Shown one piece after another: positions 41,368 through 50,395 of a stretch of DNA of 50,487 nt. The notes below the pieces were generated by a model that saw only the letters and a program-made list of their open reading frames with translations, had not been told where the DNA came from and ran no database searches. The stretch is taken from assembly GCA_946407705.1 (NCBI GenBank), contig CAMJPC010000016.1, positions 1-50,487 of the forward strand, in the 5' to 3' direction. How positions within the stretch are numbered: position 1 is the first letter of the stretch; each line of letters begins with the position of its first letter. Source of the DNA: an uncultured Clostridia bacterium. GTDB lineage: Bacteria; Bacillota; Clostridia; Saccharofermentanales; Saccharofermentanaceae. Position numbers and translations under genes: made by a program.

Positions 41368-41435
41368 TTGGCCCTGAACAAGAAAAACAAATACAGATCA
41401 ATTCAAATCAAAAAGAAACCAAGGAGAATCACACT

Positions 41436-42293
41436 ATGAAAAACAGCATCATCAAAAAGGTAGTCGCTACCGCACTTACATTTACATTTCTTGCATCTTT
41501 CGGTGCATGCGCAAAGAAGACTGAAGCAGGCACGGCAGCAACTGCACAGGCATCCAATTCACAGTCAGTAGTTCTCAAGGTCGGCGCAAACATCACGCCT
41601 CACTCTGAGATCCTTGAAGTCGCAAAGCCGATCCTTGCAAAGGAAGGAATCACACTTGAGATAGTTAAGCTTGAAGATTCCATCACACCAAACACGGGCG
41701 TTATCGAGGGAAGCCTTGACGCAAACTACTTCCAGCATGTCCCTTACCTTGAACAGTTCAACAAGGAAAACAATTCAACACTCGTATCAGTCGGCGCAGT
41801 CCACTATGAACCGTTTGGCATCTATGCGGGAAAGACAAAGGATCTGAAGGATCTTCCCGACGGTGCGACAGTGGCTGTTCCGAACAACGTAACAAACGAA
41901 GCAAGAGCTCTTCTGCTCCTCGCACAGGAGAACATCATCAAGCTCAAGGACGGCGCAGGGATCAACGCAACGGTAGCAGACATTGCAGAGAATCCCAAGA
42001 ACATCCAGTTCAAGGAACTTGCACCTGAGCAGCTCGTAGCAGCGCTTCCTGATGTAGATGTCGCAGTCATCAACGGTAACTATGCGATCGAGGGCGGTCT
42101 CCACGTAAGCCAGGCACTCGCAGTTGAGGCAAACGACGGTCTTGCGGCAAAGACATACGGCAATATCATCGCAACGTCAAAGGCTAAGGAAAACGACGCA
42201 GCGATCAAGAAGCTCGTAGAAGTCCTCCAGGGACCTGAGATCGCCAAGTTCATCAAGGAAAAGTACGACGGCGCAGTTGTTCCCCTTTTCTGA
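41436..42293 (+). CDS. metQ: Methionine ABC transporter substrate-binding lipoprotein
   Basis: 285 residues from the ATG at 41436 with AAGGAG upstream; the longer frame starts inside the terminator. Lipoprotein signal MKNSIIKKVVATALTFTFLASFGAC. NlpA/MetQ family: VLKVGANITPHSEILEVAKPIL, ANYFQHVPYLEQFN, VAVPNNVTNEARALLLL and VINGNYAIEGGL. It binds Met (or a related ligand) outside the cell and serves MetNI encoded upstream, under separate but similar control. Confidence 0.93.
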   Translation: MKNSIIKKVVATALTFTFLASFGACAKKTEAGTAATAQASNSQSVVLKVGANITPHSEILEVAKPILAKEGITLEIVKLEDSITPNTGVIEGSLDANYFQHVPYLEQFNKENNSTLVSVGAVHYEPFGIYAGKTKDLKDLPDGATVAVPNNVTNEARALLLLAQENIIKLKDGAGINATVADIAENPKNIQFKELAPEQLVAALPDVDVAVINGNYAIEGGLHVSQALAVEANDGLAAKTYGNIIATSKAKENDAAIKKLVEVLQGPEIAKFIKEKYDGAVVPLF

Positions 42294-42308
42294 TAAGGAG
42301 TAAAGGTC

Positions 42309-43469
42309 ATGATCGGATTCGAGTACTACAACCCCGCGAAAATAGTTTTCGGTGAGGGCAGCGAGAAGAGTCTCGCAAAGCTTCTGAAGCAGAACAAAGT
42401 CAAGTCTCTCCTTCTGGTTTACAGCGGAGACTTCATTAAGAAGCTTGGCATTTACGACGTTATCAGGGATGCCGTAAATGAATTGGACATCAAGTTTTCA
42501 GAGAGCGGGGAAGTAGTGCCGAATCCGGGCATTGAGCTCGTACGGAAGCTCGTTGAGCAGGGAAAGAAAGACGAAGTGGATTTTGTCCTGGCTGTCGGTG
42601 GAGGAAGCTCCATCGACACCGCCAAGGCAATAGCGATAGGAATACCTTACGACGGAGACGTCTGGGATTTCTTTTCCAAAGGAACCGTACCGGAATCAGT
42701 TCTGGGGATCGGCGTGATCGCAACCACGGCATCGTCAGGTTCTGAAACCTCCAACGCGGCAATACTTTCATACGGCGAATGGAAAAAGGGTTTTGAGGAT
42801 GACCGTATCATACCGAAGTTCGCGATCATGAACCCGAGGTACACGGTAAACCTTCCCGCCTACCAGACATATGTAGGTATCGCAGATGTTCTGTCACACC
42901 TTATCGAAAGATATTTCTCTGATGAGAAGAATTCTGATACGACCGACTATCTGATAGAAGGCGCGATAAGAGCTTTGCAGGTAAACGCGAGAAGACTGAT
43001 AAAAGACCCGACTGATATCAATGCGCGTGCGGAGATACAGTGGCTTGCATCAGTCGCCCACAACAATTTCCTCGATGCCGGAAGATCGGCTGACTGGGGA
43101 TCACACCGTATTGAACATGAGCTTTCTGCACAGTACAACATCACACACGGTGAAGGAATGGCAATTGTATTCGTCGCATGGACGAAGTACATGGCAAAGA
43201 TCAAGCCCTGGAGACTTGCGCTGCTGGCATCCAGAGTTTATGGAAAGGATCCTTACGATTTCAACGAGGAGGAAAGAGCGTTCCTTTTGTCGGAGGAATT
43301 AGAAAAGTTTTTCGTAAGCTTGGGGCTTAAGACAAGACTTAACCAGCTCGGAATTGACGATAAGGATTTTGAAGTAATGGCTAAACGTGCAACGGCCGGA
43401 GGCAATGTAGGACACTACGTTCCCCTTGATGCACAGAAGATAACCGACATTTTAAAACTTGCACTTTAA
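42309..43469 (+). CDS. Iron-containing alcohol dehydrogenase
   Basis: 386 residues, group III metal-dependent alcohol dehydrogenase: FEYYNPAKIVFGEGS, VGGGSSIDTAKAIAIG, ATTASSGSETSNAAIL, and metal ligands in DVLSHLIERYF and HRIEHELSAQYNITHGEGMAIV. Closest in pattern to NADPH-dependent butanol dehydrogenase (BdhA/YqhD-like). It removes aldehydes or forms alcohols. Its place directly after metQ behind a cysteine attenuator is odd; it may act on an aldehyde from sulfur-compound breakdown, but that is inference. Confidence 0.9.
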   Translation: MIGFEYYNPAKIVFGEGSEKSLAKLLKQNKVKSLLLVYSGDFIKKLGIYDVIRDAVNELDIKFSESGEVVPNPGIELVRKLVEQGKKDEVDFVLAVGGGSSIDTAKAIAIGIPYDGDVWDFFSKGTVPESVLGIGVIATTASSGSETSNAAILSYGEWKKGFEDDRIIPKFAIMNPRYTVNLPAYQTYVGIADVLSHLIERYFSDEKNSDTTDYLIEGAIRALQVNARRLIKDPTDINARAEIQWLASVAHNNFLDAGRSADWGSHRIEHELSAQYNITHGEGMAIVFVAWTKYMAKIKPWRLALLASRVYGKDPYDFNEEERAFLLSEELEKFFVSLGLKTRLNQLGIDDKDFEVMAKRATAGGNVGHYVPLDAQKITDILKLAL

Positions 43470-43512
43470 TGGAATCACCATATAAAGAATCACTATAAAA
43501 GGAGAAACAAAA

Positions 43513-44070
43513 ATGGCTAGGATCAAATTGGTAGAACAAAATGAAGCAACAGGCGCAGAGAAAGAGCGCTATGACGAACTCGCAGGAAGAAACGCAGTTA
43601 CGAACATGAAGAAGGGTCTGTTAAATGACGCTGCAACATACGATGCATATATGGCATGGTACACATCCTGGAACAGACTCGTTGAGGTTATCGGTGAGAA
43701 GGACGCCATCCTTTATGCTCACAAGATCTCCACGACAAATTCATGCCAGTTGTGCTCACTCTTCTTCATCAGCGACGTTAAGGGACTCGGTCTGGATCCT
43801 GCCAACCTCGTATACGATGAGAAGGAAAAACTTCTCACAACACTCGCAGAGTCCATTGTTAAGGACCCTACATCGGTATCTGACGAACTCTTCGCTGAAC
43901 TCAAGAAGCATTTTAACGATCAGGAACTTGTAGTTATCGTTGGTTTTGCAGGTCAGATGATCGCAACGAACAACTTCAACTCCGTATTCAAGATCGACGT
44001 TGATAAGCGTCTGCTTCCCCTTGTACAGGAATTCAAGCCTGCCACGTGGAGAGCAGACATCAGGAAGTGA
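43513..44070 (+). CDS. AhpD/carboxymuconolactone-decarboxylase-like protein with CxxC
   Basis: 185 residues, all-helical AhpD-like fold. The region ILYAHKISTTNSCQLCSLFFISDVKGLGLDP holds C-Q-L-C (~76-79) with an upstream His, the redox pair of AhpD peroxidases. It starts MARIKLVEQNEATGAEKERYDELAG. AAAAGGAGA precedes the ATG. Third gene of the metQ unit; thiol-dependent redox work fits the cysteine control. Exact substrate unknown. Confidence 0.83.
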   Translation: MARIKLVEQNEATGAEKERYDELAGRNAVTNMKKGLLNDAATYDAYMAWYTSWNRLVEVIGEKDAILYAHKISTTNSCQLCSLFFISDVKGLGLDPANLVYDEKEKLLTTLAESIVKDPTSVSDELFAELKKHFNDQELVVIVGFAGQMIATNNFNSVFKIDVDKRLLPLVQEFKPATWRADIRK

Positions 44071-44164
44071 CCGACATAAGATCCCCCCTTTGCTTTTGGT
44101 GATTCGAATTAGAGGGGTCTTATTACGGATTCAGGGCCTTGTATCGGGGAACCCTGAGAAATAA

Positions 44165-44209
44165 GAAGAGCGGATATCCTTTCATCAGGGATTTCCGCTC
44201 TTCGTTTTT
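44165..44209 (+). terminator. Rho-independent terminator ending the metQ unit
   Basis: Stem GAAGAGCGGA (44165-44174) and TCCGCTCTTC (44194-44203) with inner pairing, then TTTTT. A weaker imperfect hairpin lies earlier (about 44077-44127). Confidence 0.87.
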
Positions 44210-44319
44210 CACTGTTTACAGAATGGTTAAATCATATTAAAGCCTCTTAAATCTGTTTGCTGTAAACTCGTAATATGAACAATTTTACTTAATATTCAGC
44301 AGAAATTATTAAGGAACTT

Positions 44320-44328
44320 TGATATAAT
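44320..44328 (+). promoter_or_regulatory. Extended -10 promoter of the GGDEF/EAL gene
   Basis: TGATATAAT is a perfect TGnTATAAT, 36 bases before the ATG at 44365. The 294-base gap before this gene otherwise holds only the two terminators. Confidence 0.6.
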
Positions 44329-44364
44329 GGCAATATAGTCGGCTTTCGATGACGAGGTGTATGC

Positions 44365-47300
44365 ATGGCAGATCAGGATGCTATATTTAAAAAAATATCT
44401 GAAGCCCTGCTGATGGACTATTCCAGCGTTTATTTTGTTAACGCCGTTACCAATGAGTATTATTGGTATTCCGTTAATCCTGAATTTCATTCCCTGAGCA
44501 TTGAGCAGGGCGGAGATGATTTTTTCAAGAATATCATCCGTGACAGCAAGAAGGTTATCTATGAAGAAGACCAGCACATATTCATAAACGATATCCAAAA
44601 GGAAAACCTTCTTAGCGACATGAAGAAGGGCGAGATGCAGAACATCGAATACCGCCTTATCATAAACGGCGTACCCACTTGGCATGCTTTGAGACTCATT
44701 CGAGGCCTGGATGAAAAATCGGACTACTTTATTCTCGGTGTTATCAATATTGATGAAGATCATAAGCGCAGGGAAGCAGAGAAAGAGACAACGAGACTGA
44801 AGGAGATATATAACCAGATCACATCGAGTCTCGCGGGCAGGTATGACATTCTGTACTATGTCGATATAGAAACAAGTACTTTCGTAGAGATATCCTCGAC
44901 AGATGAGTATAAAAAACTGAATGTTCCCTCGACCGGAAGCGATTTTTTCGCTGACAGCAGACGAAGCATCAGGAAATACGTTCATCCCGAAGATCAGGAT
45001 GAAATAATCAAGATCCATTACAAGGATGCAATGCTCAAGAATCTGAAGAACAGGAATTCGTTCTCCATTGCTTACCGTTTGGTGGTTGATGGTAAGGTCA
45101 AGAACATCAGGCATACGGAGATTATGTCCGCAGACAAGAAGCACATCATCGTTTGTATCGAGAACATAGATGCTGAAGTGAAGGCTAATCTTGAACTGAA
45201 GGCTAATGAGCAGAAGAGCATTACATATACCCAGATTGCCGAGAATCTGGCGTCTCATTATGATCTGATCTATTATGTCGATGCGCAGACCGATTACTAC
45301 ATCGAATTCTCCACGCACAAGATCTACGGTGAACTTGAGATCCAGGAAGAAGGCGGAGATTTCTTTGGCATTGCCGGGCAAAATGCCGACAGGCTCATCC
45401 ATCCTGAAGACCGCGAACGCATAAAGCTCTTCGTGAACAAGGATAACTTCATAACCAAACTGGAGAACAGCAAGCAGTTGATTGAAGATTACCGTATGGT
45501 CATCGGTTCGGAAGAACCCAAATATACCAGAATGAAGGTCAGCTGGTCTTCAGATAAGACTCACTTCATCATCTGCATCGAGGACCGTGCCGAATTCGTC
45601 AAGAAAGAGAAAGAGCACCTTCAGGCTATCACGATGGCGAATGAGATCGCGAGAAGAGACAGCCTTACGGGCACGAGGAATAAGACGGCATTTCAGGAGT
45701 ATGAGAATGATCTTCAGACACAGATAGAAGAAAAAAGCATCGATCAGTTTGGCATATTGATCTGTGATATTAATGATCTGAAGCTGATCAATGATACACA
45801 AGGCCACAAGGCCGGAGATGAATACATTCAGGCTTCATGCAGACTGATCTGCCGTACGTTTGCGCATTGTCCGGTATTCAGGGTTGGCGGAGATGAGTTT
45901 GCCGTATTTATCAAGGGTCAGGATTATTCAGCCCGGGAGAACATCATCGCAGCTTTCAGAAGGCAGGTTGAGGAGAATATCAGGCTCGGTAACGGACCGG
46001 TCATAGCTTCGGGATTTGCCGAATATCAGCCCAGCAACGACGAAAATGTTGAGGAAATATTCAAACGTGCCGACAACCGTATGTATGAGGATAAGGTCCG
46101 CCTGAAGGAAATGAAGCTCCTTGGCGAGACATATTCGCAAAAGCTGGATGCCGGCGTCAGGCAGATCACCGATGACAGACGTAAGCTGCTCGATACGCTT
46201 TACAGGTCTTATGAGATCGTTTCTGACGGAACGTACGTATACCTGTGTGACATGAAATACGATTTCTCAAGATGGTCAAAAAACGCCGTTGATACATACG
46301 GTCTTCCTTCCGAATACATGTACGGTGCAGGAGACATCTGGGAGAACAATATTCATCCCGAAGACCGCGAAGCTTATCATAAAGGCATTGAAGAAATCTT
46401 CTCCGGCAACTCTTCCGGACATGATATGCAGTACCGTGCCAGAAGAATAAACGGCGAATATGACGTGTGCACCTGCAGGGGTATTGTAATGAGGGATAAT
46501 GCAGGCGAACCTGACTACTTCGTCGGAACCATTCGCAGTCATGCCTCAATCGGACATGTTGATACACTGACAGGATTCAGAAACCAGTACGGATTCTTTG
46601 AAGACCTTGAAGGATGCATTAAGAGAAAAGCTTCCGTTCATGTAATCATGGTCGGTATCAGCAAATTCTCCGAGATAAACGAAGTTTATGGTTACCATTT
46701 CGGCAACCGTGTCCTTCAGCTCTATGCAAGAAAGGTATTTGATACTACCGGAAATACCGGAACATGTTACAGGATCGACGGTACGAAGTTCGCGATAATA
46801 AGCAACGAACTTTCCGAGGATGATATCCAGGAACGTTTTACGGTTTTCCGTAACTTTTTCAGAGAAGACTTCGTGGCAGACGATAAGAGGATCCTGCTTG
46901 AAGTCAACGGCGGCTTGCTGAAGATCGAAAACTTCAATATTGACTCACAGACAGTTTACGCCTGCCTGAACTTTGCTTATGCGGAATCCAAAACACGTCA
47001 TCAGGGCGACCTGGTCGTATTCCATAATGATCTTAATGAGGATAACAGATACAGGCTTGAGAAACTTCACGCGATCCGGGCTTCCATTACTCACGGATAC
47101 AGGGGATTCTATCTGCTCTATCAGCCGGTTGTCGATGCGCATACGGAGAAACTTATCTCGGCAGAAGCATTGCTACGCTGGAAGGACGATAAGTACGGCA
47201 TGGTACCTCCCGATCAGTTCATACCGCTTCTTGAATCAGATCCGTTGTTCCCCGAACTCGGTGAGTGGATAATCAAGGAAGCCATTGCCGTTGCGAAGAA

Positions 47301-47817
47301 ACTGCGCATTAAGGACCCGGATTTCGTAATGAACATCAATCTTTCATATACGCAGCTTGAAAAACCGGATTTTGTTGACATGGTCTTCCGTATCCTGAAC
47401 GATATGAATTATCCTCCGGAAAAACTGTGTTTCGAGGTTACCGAAAGATGCAGACTCCTCGATGTCGATCTTCTAAAGAATGTCATTGCGAATCTTAAGT
47501 CCAGAGGCATCCTGATCGCTCTCGACGATTTCGGAACAGGATTCTCTTCTGTCGGCATCGTAAGAGAGATACCGTTCGACATAATCAAGATCGACCGCGG
47601 ATTCGTTCAGAGGATCGAAGAGAACGATGTTGATAAGGAACTGGTCAGATACATATCAGGTCTTGCATCTCTCTTTGGCGCAAAGGTCTGTGTTGAAGGT
47701 ATCGAGACGGAAGGCATGAAGAAGATCCTTCAGACATTCCATGTCGAGAGCTTCCAGGGATACTATTATGCTAAACCTCTCGTCATAGACAAAGTCCTCG
47801 AGTGGGAAAACAGATAA
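44365..47817 (+). CDS. Multi-PAS GGDEF-GGDEF-EAL cyclic-di-GMP protein
   Basis: 1150 residues, no membrane helix. Three PAS-like repeats at the N-terminus, each with a YYVDxxTxxYxExS-type start (~15-130, ~155-275, ~290-410). GGDEF 1 (~425-575) has intact GGDEF near 508. A fourth PAS (~600-715) is followed by a second GGDEF-like domain (~725-870) whose motif reads IDGTKF and is probably inactive. EAL (~890-1150) has SAEALLRW, NINLSYTQ, FEVTER, DDFGTGFSS, IKIDRGF and GIET, so it looks catalytically complete. It could both make and break c-di-GMP, tuned by bound ligands. Start has GAGGTG. Confidence 0.92.
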   Translation: MADQDAIFKKISEALLMDYSSVYFVNAVTNEYYWYSVNPEFHSLSIEQGGDDFFKNIIRDSKKVIYEEDQHIFINDIQKENLLSDMKKGEMQNIEYRLIINGVPTWHALRLIRGLDEKSDYFILGVINIDEDHKRREAEKETTRLKEIYNQITSSLAGRYDILYYVDIETSTFVEISSTDEYKKLNVPSTGSDFFADSRRSIRKYVHPEDQDEIIKIHYKDAMLKNLKNRNSFSIAYRLVVDGKVKNIRHTEIMSADKKHIIVCIENIDAEVKANLELKANEQKSITYTQIAENLASHYDLIYYVDAQTDYYIEFSTHKIYGELEIQEEGGDFFGIAGQNADRLIHPEDRERIKLFVNKDNFITKLENSKQLIEDYRMVIGSEEPKYTRMKVSWSSDKTHFIICIEDRAEFVKKEKEHLQAITMANEIARRDSLTGTRNKTAFQEYENDLQTQIEEKSIDQFGILICDINDLKLINDTQGHKAGDEYIQASCRLICRTFAHCPVFRVGGDEFAVFIKGQDYSARENIIAAFRRQVEENIRLGNGPVIASGFAEYQPSNDENVEEIFKRADNRMYEDKVRLKEMKLLGETYSQKLDAGVRQITDDRRKLLDTLYRSYEIVSDGTYVYLCDMKYDFSRWSKNAVDTYGLPSEYMYGAGDIWENNIHPEDREAYHKGIEEIFSGNSSGHDMQYRARRINGEYDVCTCRGIVMRDNAGEPDYFVGTIRSHASIGHVDTLTGFRNQYGFFEDLEGCIKRKASVHVIMVGISKFSEINEVYGYHFGNRVLQLYARKVFDTTGNTGTCYRIDGTKFAIISNELSEDDIQERFTVFRNFFREDFVADDKRILLEVNGGLLKIENFNIDSQTVYACLNFAYAESKTRHQGDLVVFHNDLNEDNRYRLEKLHAIRASITHGYRGFYLLYQPVVDAHTEKLISAEALLRWKDDKYGMVPPDQFIPLLESDPLFPELGEWIIKEAIAVAKKLRIKDPDFVMNINLSYTQLEKPDFVDMVFRILNDMNYPPEKLCFEVTERCRLLDVDLLKNVIANLKSRGILIALDDFGTGFSSVGIVREIPFDIIKIDRGFVQRIEENDVDKELVRYISGLASLFGAKVCVEGIETEGMKKILQTFHVESFQGYYYAKPLVIDKVLEWENR

Positions 47818-47841
47818 GCCAAAAAACAAAACTAAATAATG

Positions 47842-47880
47842 ATAAACCCCGCAGCCTGTTGGCCGGCGGGGTTTATTCAA
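47842..47880. terminator. Bidirectional terminator between converging c-di-GMP genes
   Basis: Stem ATAAACCCCGC (47842-47852) and GCGGGGTTTAT (47866-47876), 13-base loop. A/T runs on both sides suit both strands. Confidence 0.85.
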
Positions 47881-47913
47881 TCAAGCACGCCAAGAGAGAA
47901 ATAGCGTGATCTT

Positions 47914-49221
47914 TTATAAAACAGTTACTTTATTCCTTCCGCCCTGCTTTGAGGCATACATGGCTTTATCAAGTCTGTTGAACGCTTCGGTAAAGCCGTC
48001 TTCAGCCTTGAGTTCGGTAACTCCGATAGAGCATGTTATATGTGCGATCTCAGGGAAGAGATACTCATCTACTTTAGCTCTTATCTTCTCAGCAAGCTCC
48101 GCTGCTTTGGCGATTTCCCTGTCGCGGCAGATAAGTACGAATTCCTCGCCGCCCCAACGTCCTGCAATGAACTTTTCTTCAGGAATGATATCAAGAAGGA
48201 TCTTTGCAAAGTGCTGCAGCGTGGTATCACCGACAGCATGTCCGTAGTTGTCGTTGACATCTTTGAAGTGATCGAGATCCATCATCATCAACGAGACAGG
48301 ATCATCGGTCTTCTGACGGTGGGCGATCGCGCTGTTAAACTGGTTCTCGATCTCGCCGTGATTGTAAAGACCGGTGAGAGGATCTCTGGTTGCCTTCTCT
48401 TCATATGTCTGAAGAGTTGAAAGCATTTCGATGGAATCGTCATTGATGTCCTGGACCATGAAGACGAATCTGTAGTCATCCTCGTTATAAGTCTGTGCAC
48501 GGCTGAAGATAAGCTTGACCCAAATGAATTTTCCTTCGAGATTGCGCATCATGCAGTCGTAAGAAGACGTACGGCCGGGTGTGAAGTTTGCTTTCAGGTA
48601 TTCGGGATCCGTGCGTCGGAGGAACTGTTCCTGATCCTCAGGCCAGATCATGTTGACGATCATCATTCTCCAGTCCGAATACTTAAGATTATAATTGACG
48701 ACGTCATCTGAGATCTCCGAGACGTTAATGCTGCTCGTGGTATCTGCGACCAGATCGATGTACATGGAGAACAGGAAGGTACCCTGAACCGCATCGATCT
48801 TTTTGCTGGTGAGGGTCTCCTGCAAGGATTCGTTATCCACGAATTCGTCCATGATGAAAATGTACTTCTTTGTATCCTCAAACGGATAGACTGTCAGCTG
48901 TACGAAACGGGGCTTTTCTTCACCTTCGAGAACGATCTTCAGACGCCTGCTGTATTTAGTCTTAAACACGCCGGTATTGTCAGCGAATATCTGGTATTCG
49001 CCGGCGACTTTCTCGTTGGATTCATTGAAGTGGAACCAGAGATCGAGAATGAGATCATGATATATTCCCGATTCCTTAAGGAGAGATTCAAACATTCCCC
49101 TGCAGACGATCGTCTTATAAGTGTCTATCGCAGGATCAACGATAACTACAGCTCCTACGTTTTCGAAAAACAAATCTGATACGTCACTGAGATTGTAATC
49201 ATACAAGCTTTTTTCTGCCAT
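47914..49221 (-). CDS. PAS-GGDEF diguanylate cyclase
   Basis: 435 residues from the ATG at 49221; a GTG at 49236 in frame overlaps the GAGGG ribosome site and is less likely. N-terminal sensory region (~1-250) with two PAS-like parts (NVGAVVIVDPAIDTYKTIV; YNLKYSDWRMMIVNMIWPEDQ), then GGDEF (~275-435) with DLDHFKDVNDNYGHAVGDTTL and active-site GGEEF. It makes c-di-GMP. Convergent with the GGDEF/EAL gene; they share a terminator but not a transcript. Confidence 0.92.
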   Translation of the reverse strand: MAEKSLYDYNLSDVSDLFFENVGAVVIVDPAIDTYKTIVCRGMFESLLKESGIYHDLILDLWFHFNESNEKVAGEYQIFADNTGVFKTKYSRRLKIVLEGEEKPRFVQLTVYPFEDTKKYIFIMDEFVDNESLQETLTSKKIDAVQGTFLFSMYIDLVADTTSSINVSEISDDVVNYNLKYSDWRMMIVNMIWPEDQEQFLRRTDPEYLKANFTPGRTSSYDCMMRNLEGKFIWVKLIFSRAQTYNEDDYRFVFMVQDINDDSIEMLSTLQTYEEKATRDPLTGLYNHGEIENQFNSAIAHRQKTDDPVSLMMMDLDHFKDVNDNYGHAVGDTTLQHFAKILLDIIPEEKFIAGRWGGEEFVLICRDREIAKAAELAEKIRAKVDEYLFPEIAHITCSIGVTELKAEDGFTEAFNRLDKAMYASKQGGRNKVTVL

Positions 49222-49432
49222 ACACAAAGCCCTCACGTGTAGATTTGAAATGCAATTCCGACATAAGAAAACCGGCTCTGCTGTTCAAAGCCAATTTCAT
49301 TATAGGACCCATAAAAAAGCATAGTATTAACTAAATGAAAACAAAGAGTTTCAGATGTATAATTGCTTCGTAACATACGCAAAGATAAATATGCAGCGTG
49401 CATCGACAGGTGCACCGGAGCCGGTATCTCAT

Positions 49433-50032
49433 ATGAAGGTTTTTATAGTTTATTGTCATCCGTCAGAAGACTCATTTACAAGTAATATGCGTGACGCATT
49501 CATCAGGGGGATTACTGATTCGGGAAACGATTACATCATCTCGGATCTGTACAAGATGGGTTTTAATTCTGACATTTCCGAAGAGGAATACCTCAGGGAT
49601 GCTTATTACAGGGAAGATCCTGAAGTTGCCCCTGACGTTCTCGCAGAGCAGGAGAAGATCAATTCGTCAGATGCCATCGCATTCATCTATCCCGTGTTCT
49701 GGACCGAGGCTCCCGCAAAGCTTGTCGGATGGTTTGACCGTGTGTGGTCATACGGATTTGCTTACGGCGATAAAAAGATGAAGATGATGGATAAAGCCAT
49801 GATCCTCTGTTCGGCCGGAAATCCGCTTTCGAGACTTGAGGAGTTCGGTCTCCTGGACAGCATGAAGAAAGTCATGTTCGGCGACAGGCTTTTCGGACGC
49901 GCAAAGGAAATGGAATTTGTAGTCTTCGACGGCACATCGAGAGAAAAAGAGGAACGTAAGAAGAACTGGGATGCCAACCTTAAGAAGGCTTACGAAAAGG
50001 GCAGGGGTTTCTTTGCCGGTTCCGGATCGTGA
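49433..50032 (+). CDS. NAD(P)H oxidoreductase, flavodoxin fold (NQO1/MdaB-like)
   Basis: 199 residues from MKVFIVYCHP; ribosome site is weak, and in-frame ATGs at 49355 and 49391 remain possible but add sequence unlike the family. Marks: YCHPSEDSFTSNMRDAF (FMN/FAD phosphate site), FIYPVFWTEAPAKLVGWFDRVWSYGFAY (flavin and nicotinamide contacts). Two-electron reduction of quinones or similar compounds. Divergent from the diguanylate cyclase. Confidence 0.87.
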   Translation: MKVFIVYCHPSEDSFTSNMRDAFIRGITDSGNDYIISDLYKMGFNSDISEEEYLRDAYYREDPEVAPDVLAEQEKINSSDAIAFIYPVFWTEAPAKLVGWFDRVWSYGFAYGDKKMKMMDKAMILCSAGNPLSRLEEFGLLDSMKKVMFGDRLFGRAKEMEFVVFDGTSREKEERKKNWDANLKKAYEKGRGFFAGSGS

Positions 50033-50086
50033 CTGTGTAAAAACCTAATTACGAATAATATTTATAATAATAAACATTCAGGCAAT

Positions 50087-50115
50087 AAAAAACCTCCGGA
50101 ACTAACTTCCGGAGG
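50087..50115 (-). terminator. Rho-independent terminator downstream of tRNA-Ser
   Basis: Stem 50093-50101 (CCTCCGGAA) and 50107-50115 (TTCCGGAGG), 5-base loop; on the minus strand a T-run follows (A-run 50087-50092 on plus). It starts four bases past the tRNA CCA end. Confidence 0.87.
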
Positions 50116-50118
50116 CTG

Positions 50119-50209
50119 TGGCGGAGAAGGGGGGATTCGAACCCCCGCGCCAGTTGCCCGACCTAAAGCTTTAGCAAAGCCTCCCCTTCGGCCCCTTGGG
50201 TACTTCTCC
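50119..50209 (-). tRNA. tRNA-Ser(GCT)
   Basis: On the minus strand a 7-bp acceptor stem GGAGAAG (50209-50203) pairs with CTTCTCC (50129-50123), then G and an encoded CCA (50121-50119). Anticodon loop TTGCTAA gives anticodon GCT for AGC/AGU codons. A long variable arm and the T-arm GGTTCGAATCC are present, typical of tRNA-Ser. Confidence 0.95.
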
Positions 50210-50346
50210 GTGGCACGTGAGAGTTATATTAACACAAACGATTTTTAAATGCCACACCGCAGTTTTTCATCCGGAAAACTCCGCTTGAAATACCCGGATT
50301 TCATTAGTGTACTAAAGCAAGCCAAAATCTTTGTAAATATGCAAAA

Positions 50347-50395
50347 AAAGTGCTTGACAGACAGGGGTCACCGAATTAAAATAATCAAGCACTTT
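50347..50395 (+). promoter_or_regulatory. Strong promoter, probably of an rRNA operon, spanned by an inverted repeat
   Basis: TTGACA (50354-50359), 17-base spacer, TAAAAT (50377-50382), with an A-rich tract upstream. AAAGTGCTTGA (50347-50357) and TCAAGCACTTT (50385-50395) form a perfect 11-bp inverted repeat from the -35 box to the start site. Confidence 0.75.

Noticed and set aside
41331..41435. Longer start for metQ
   Set aside because: The extra residues are encoded by the attenuator hairpin; the ATG at 41436 has AAGGAG upstream and gives a proper lipoprotein signal.
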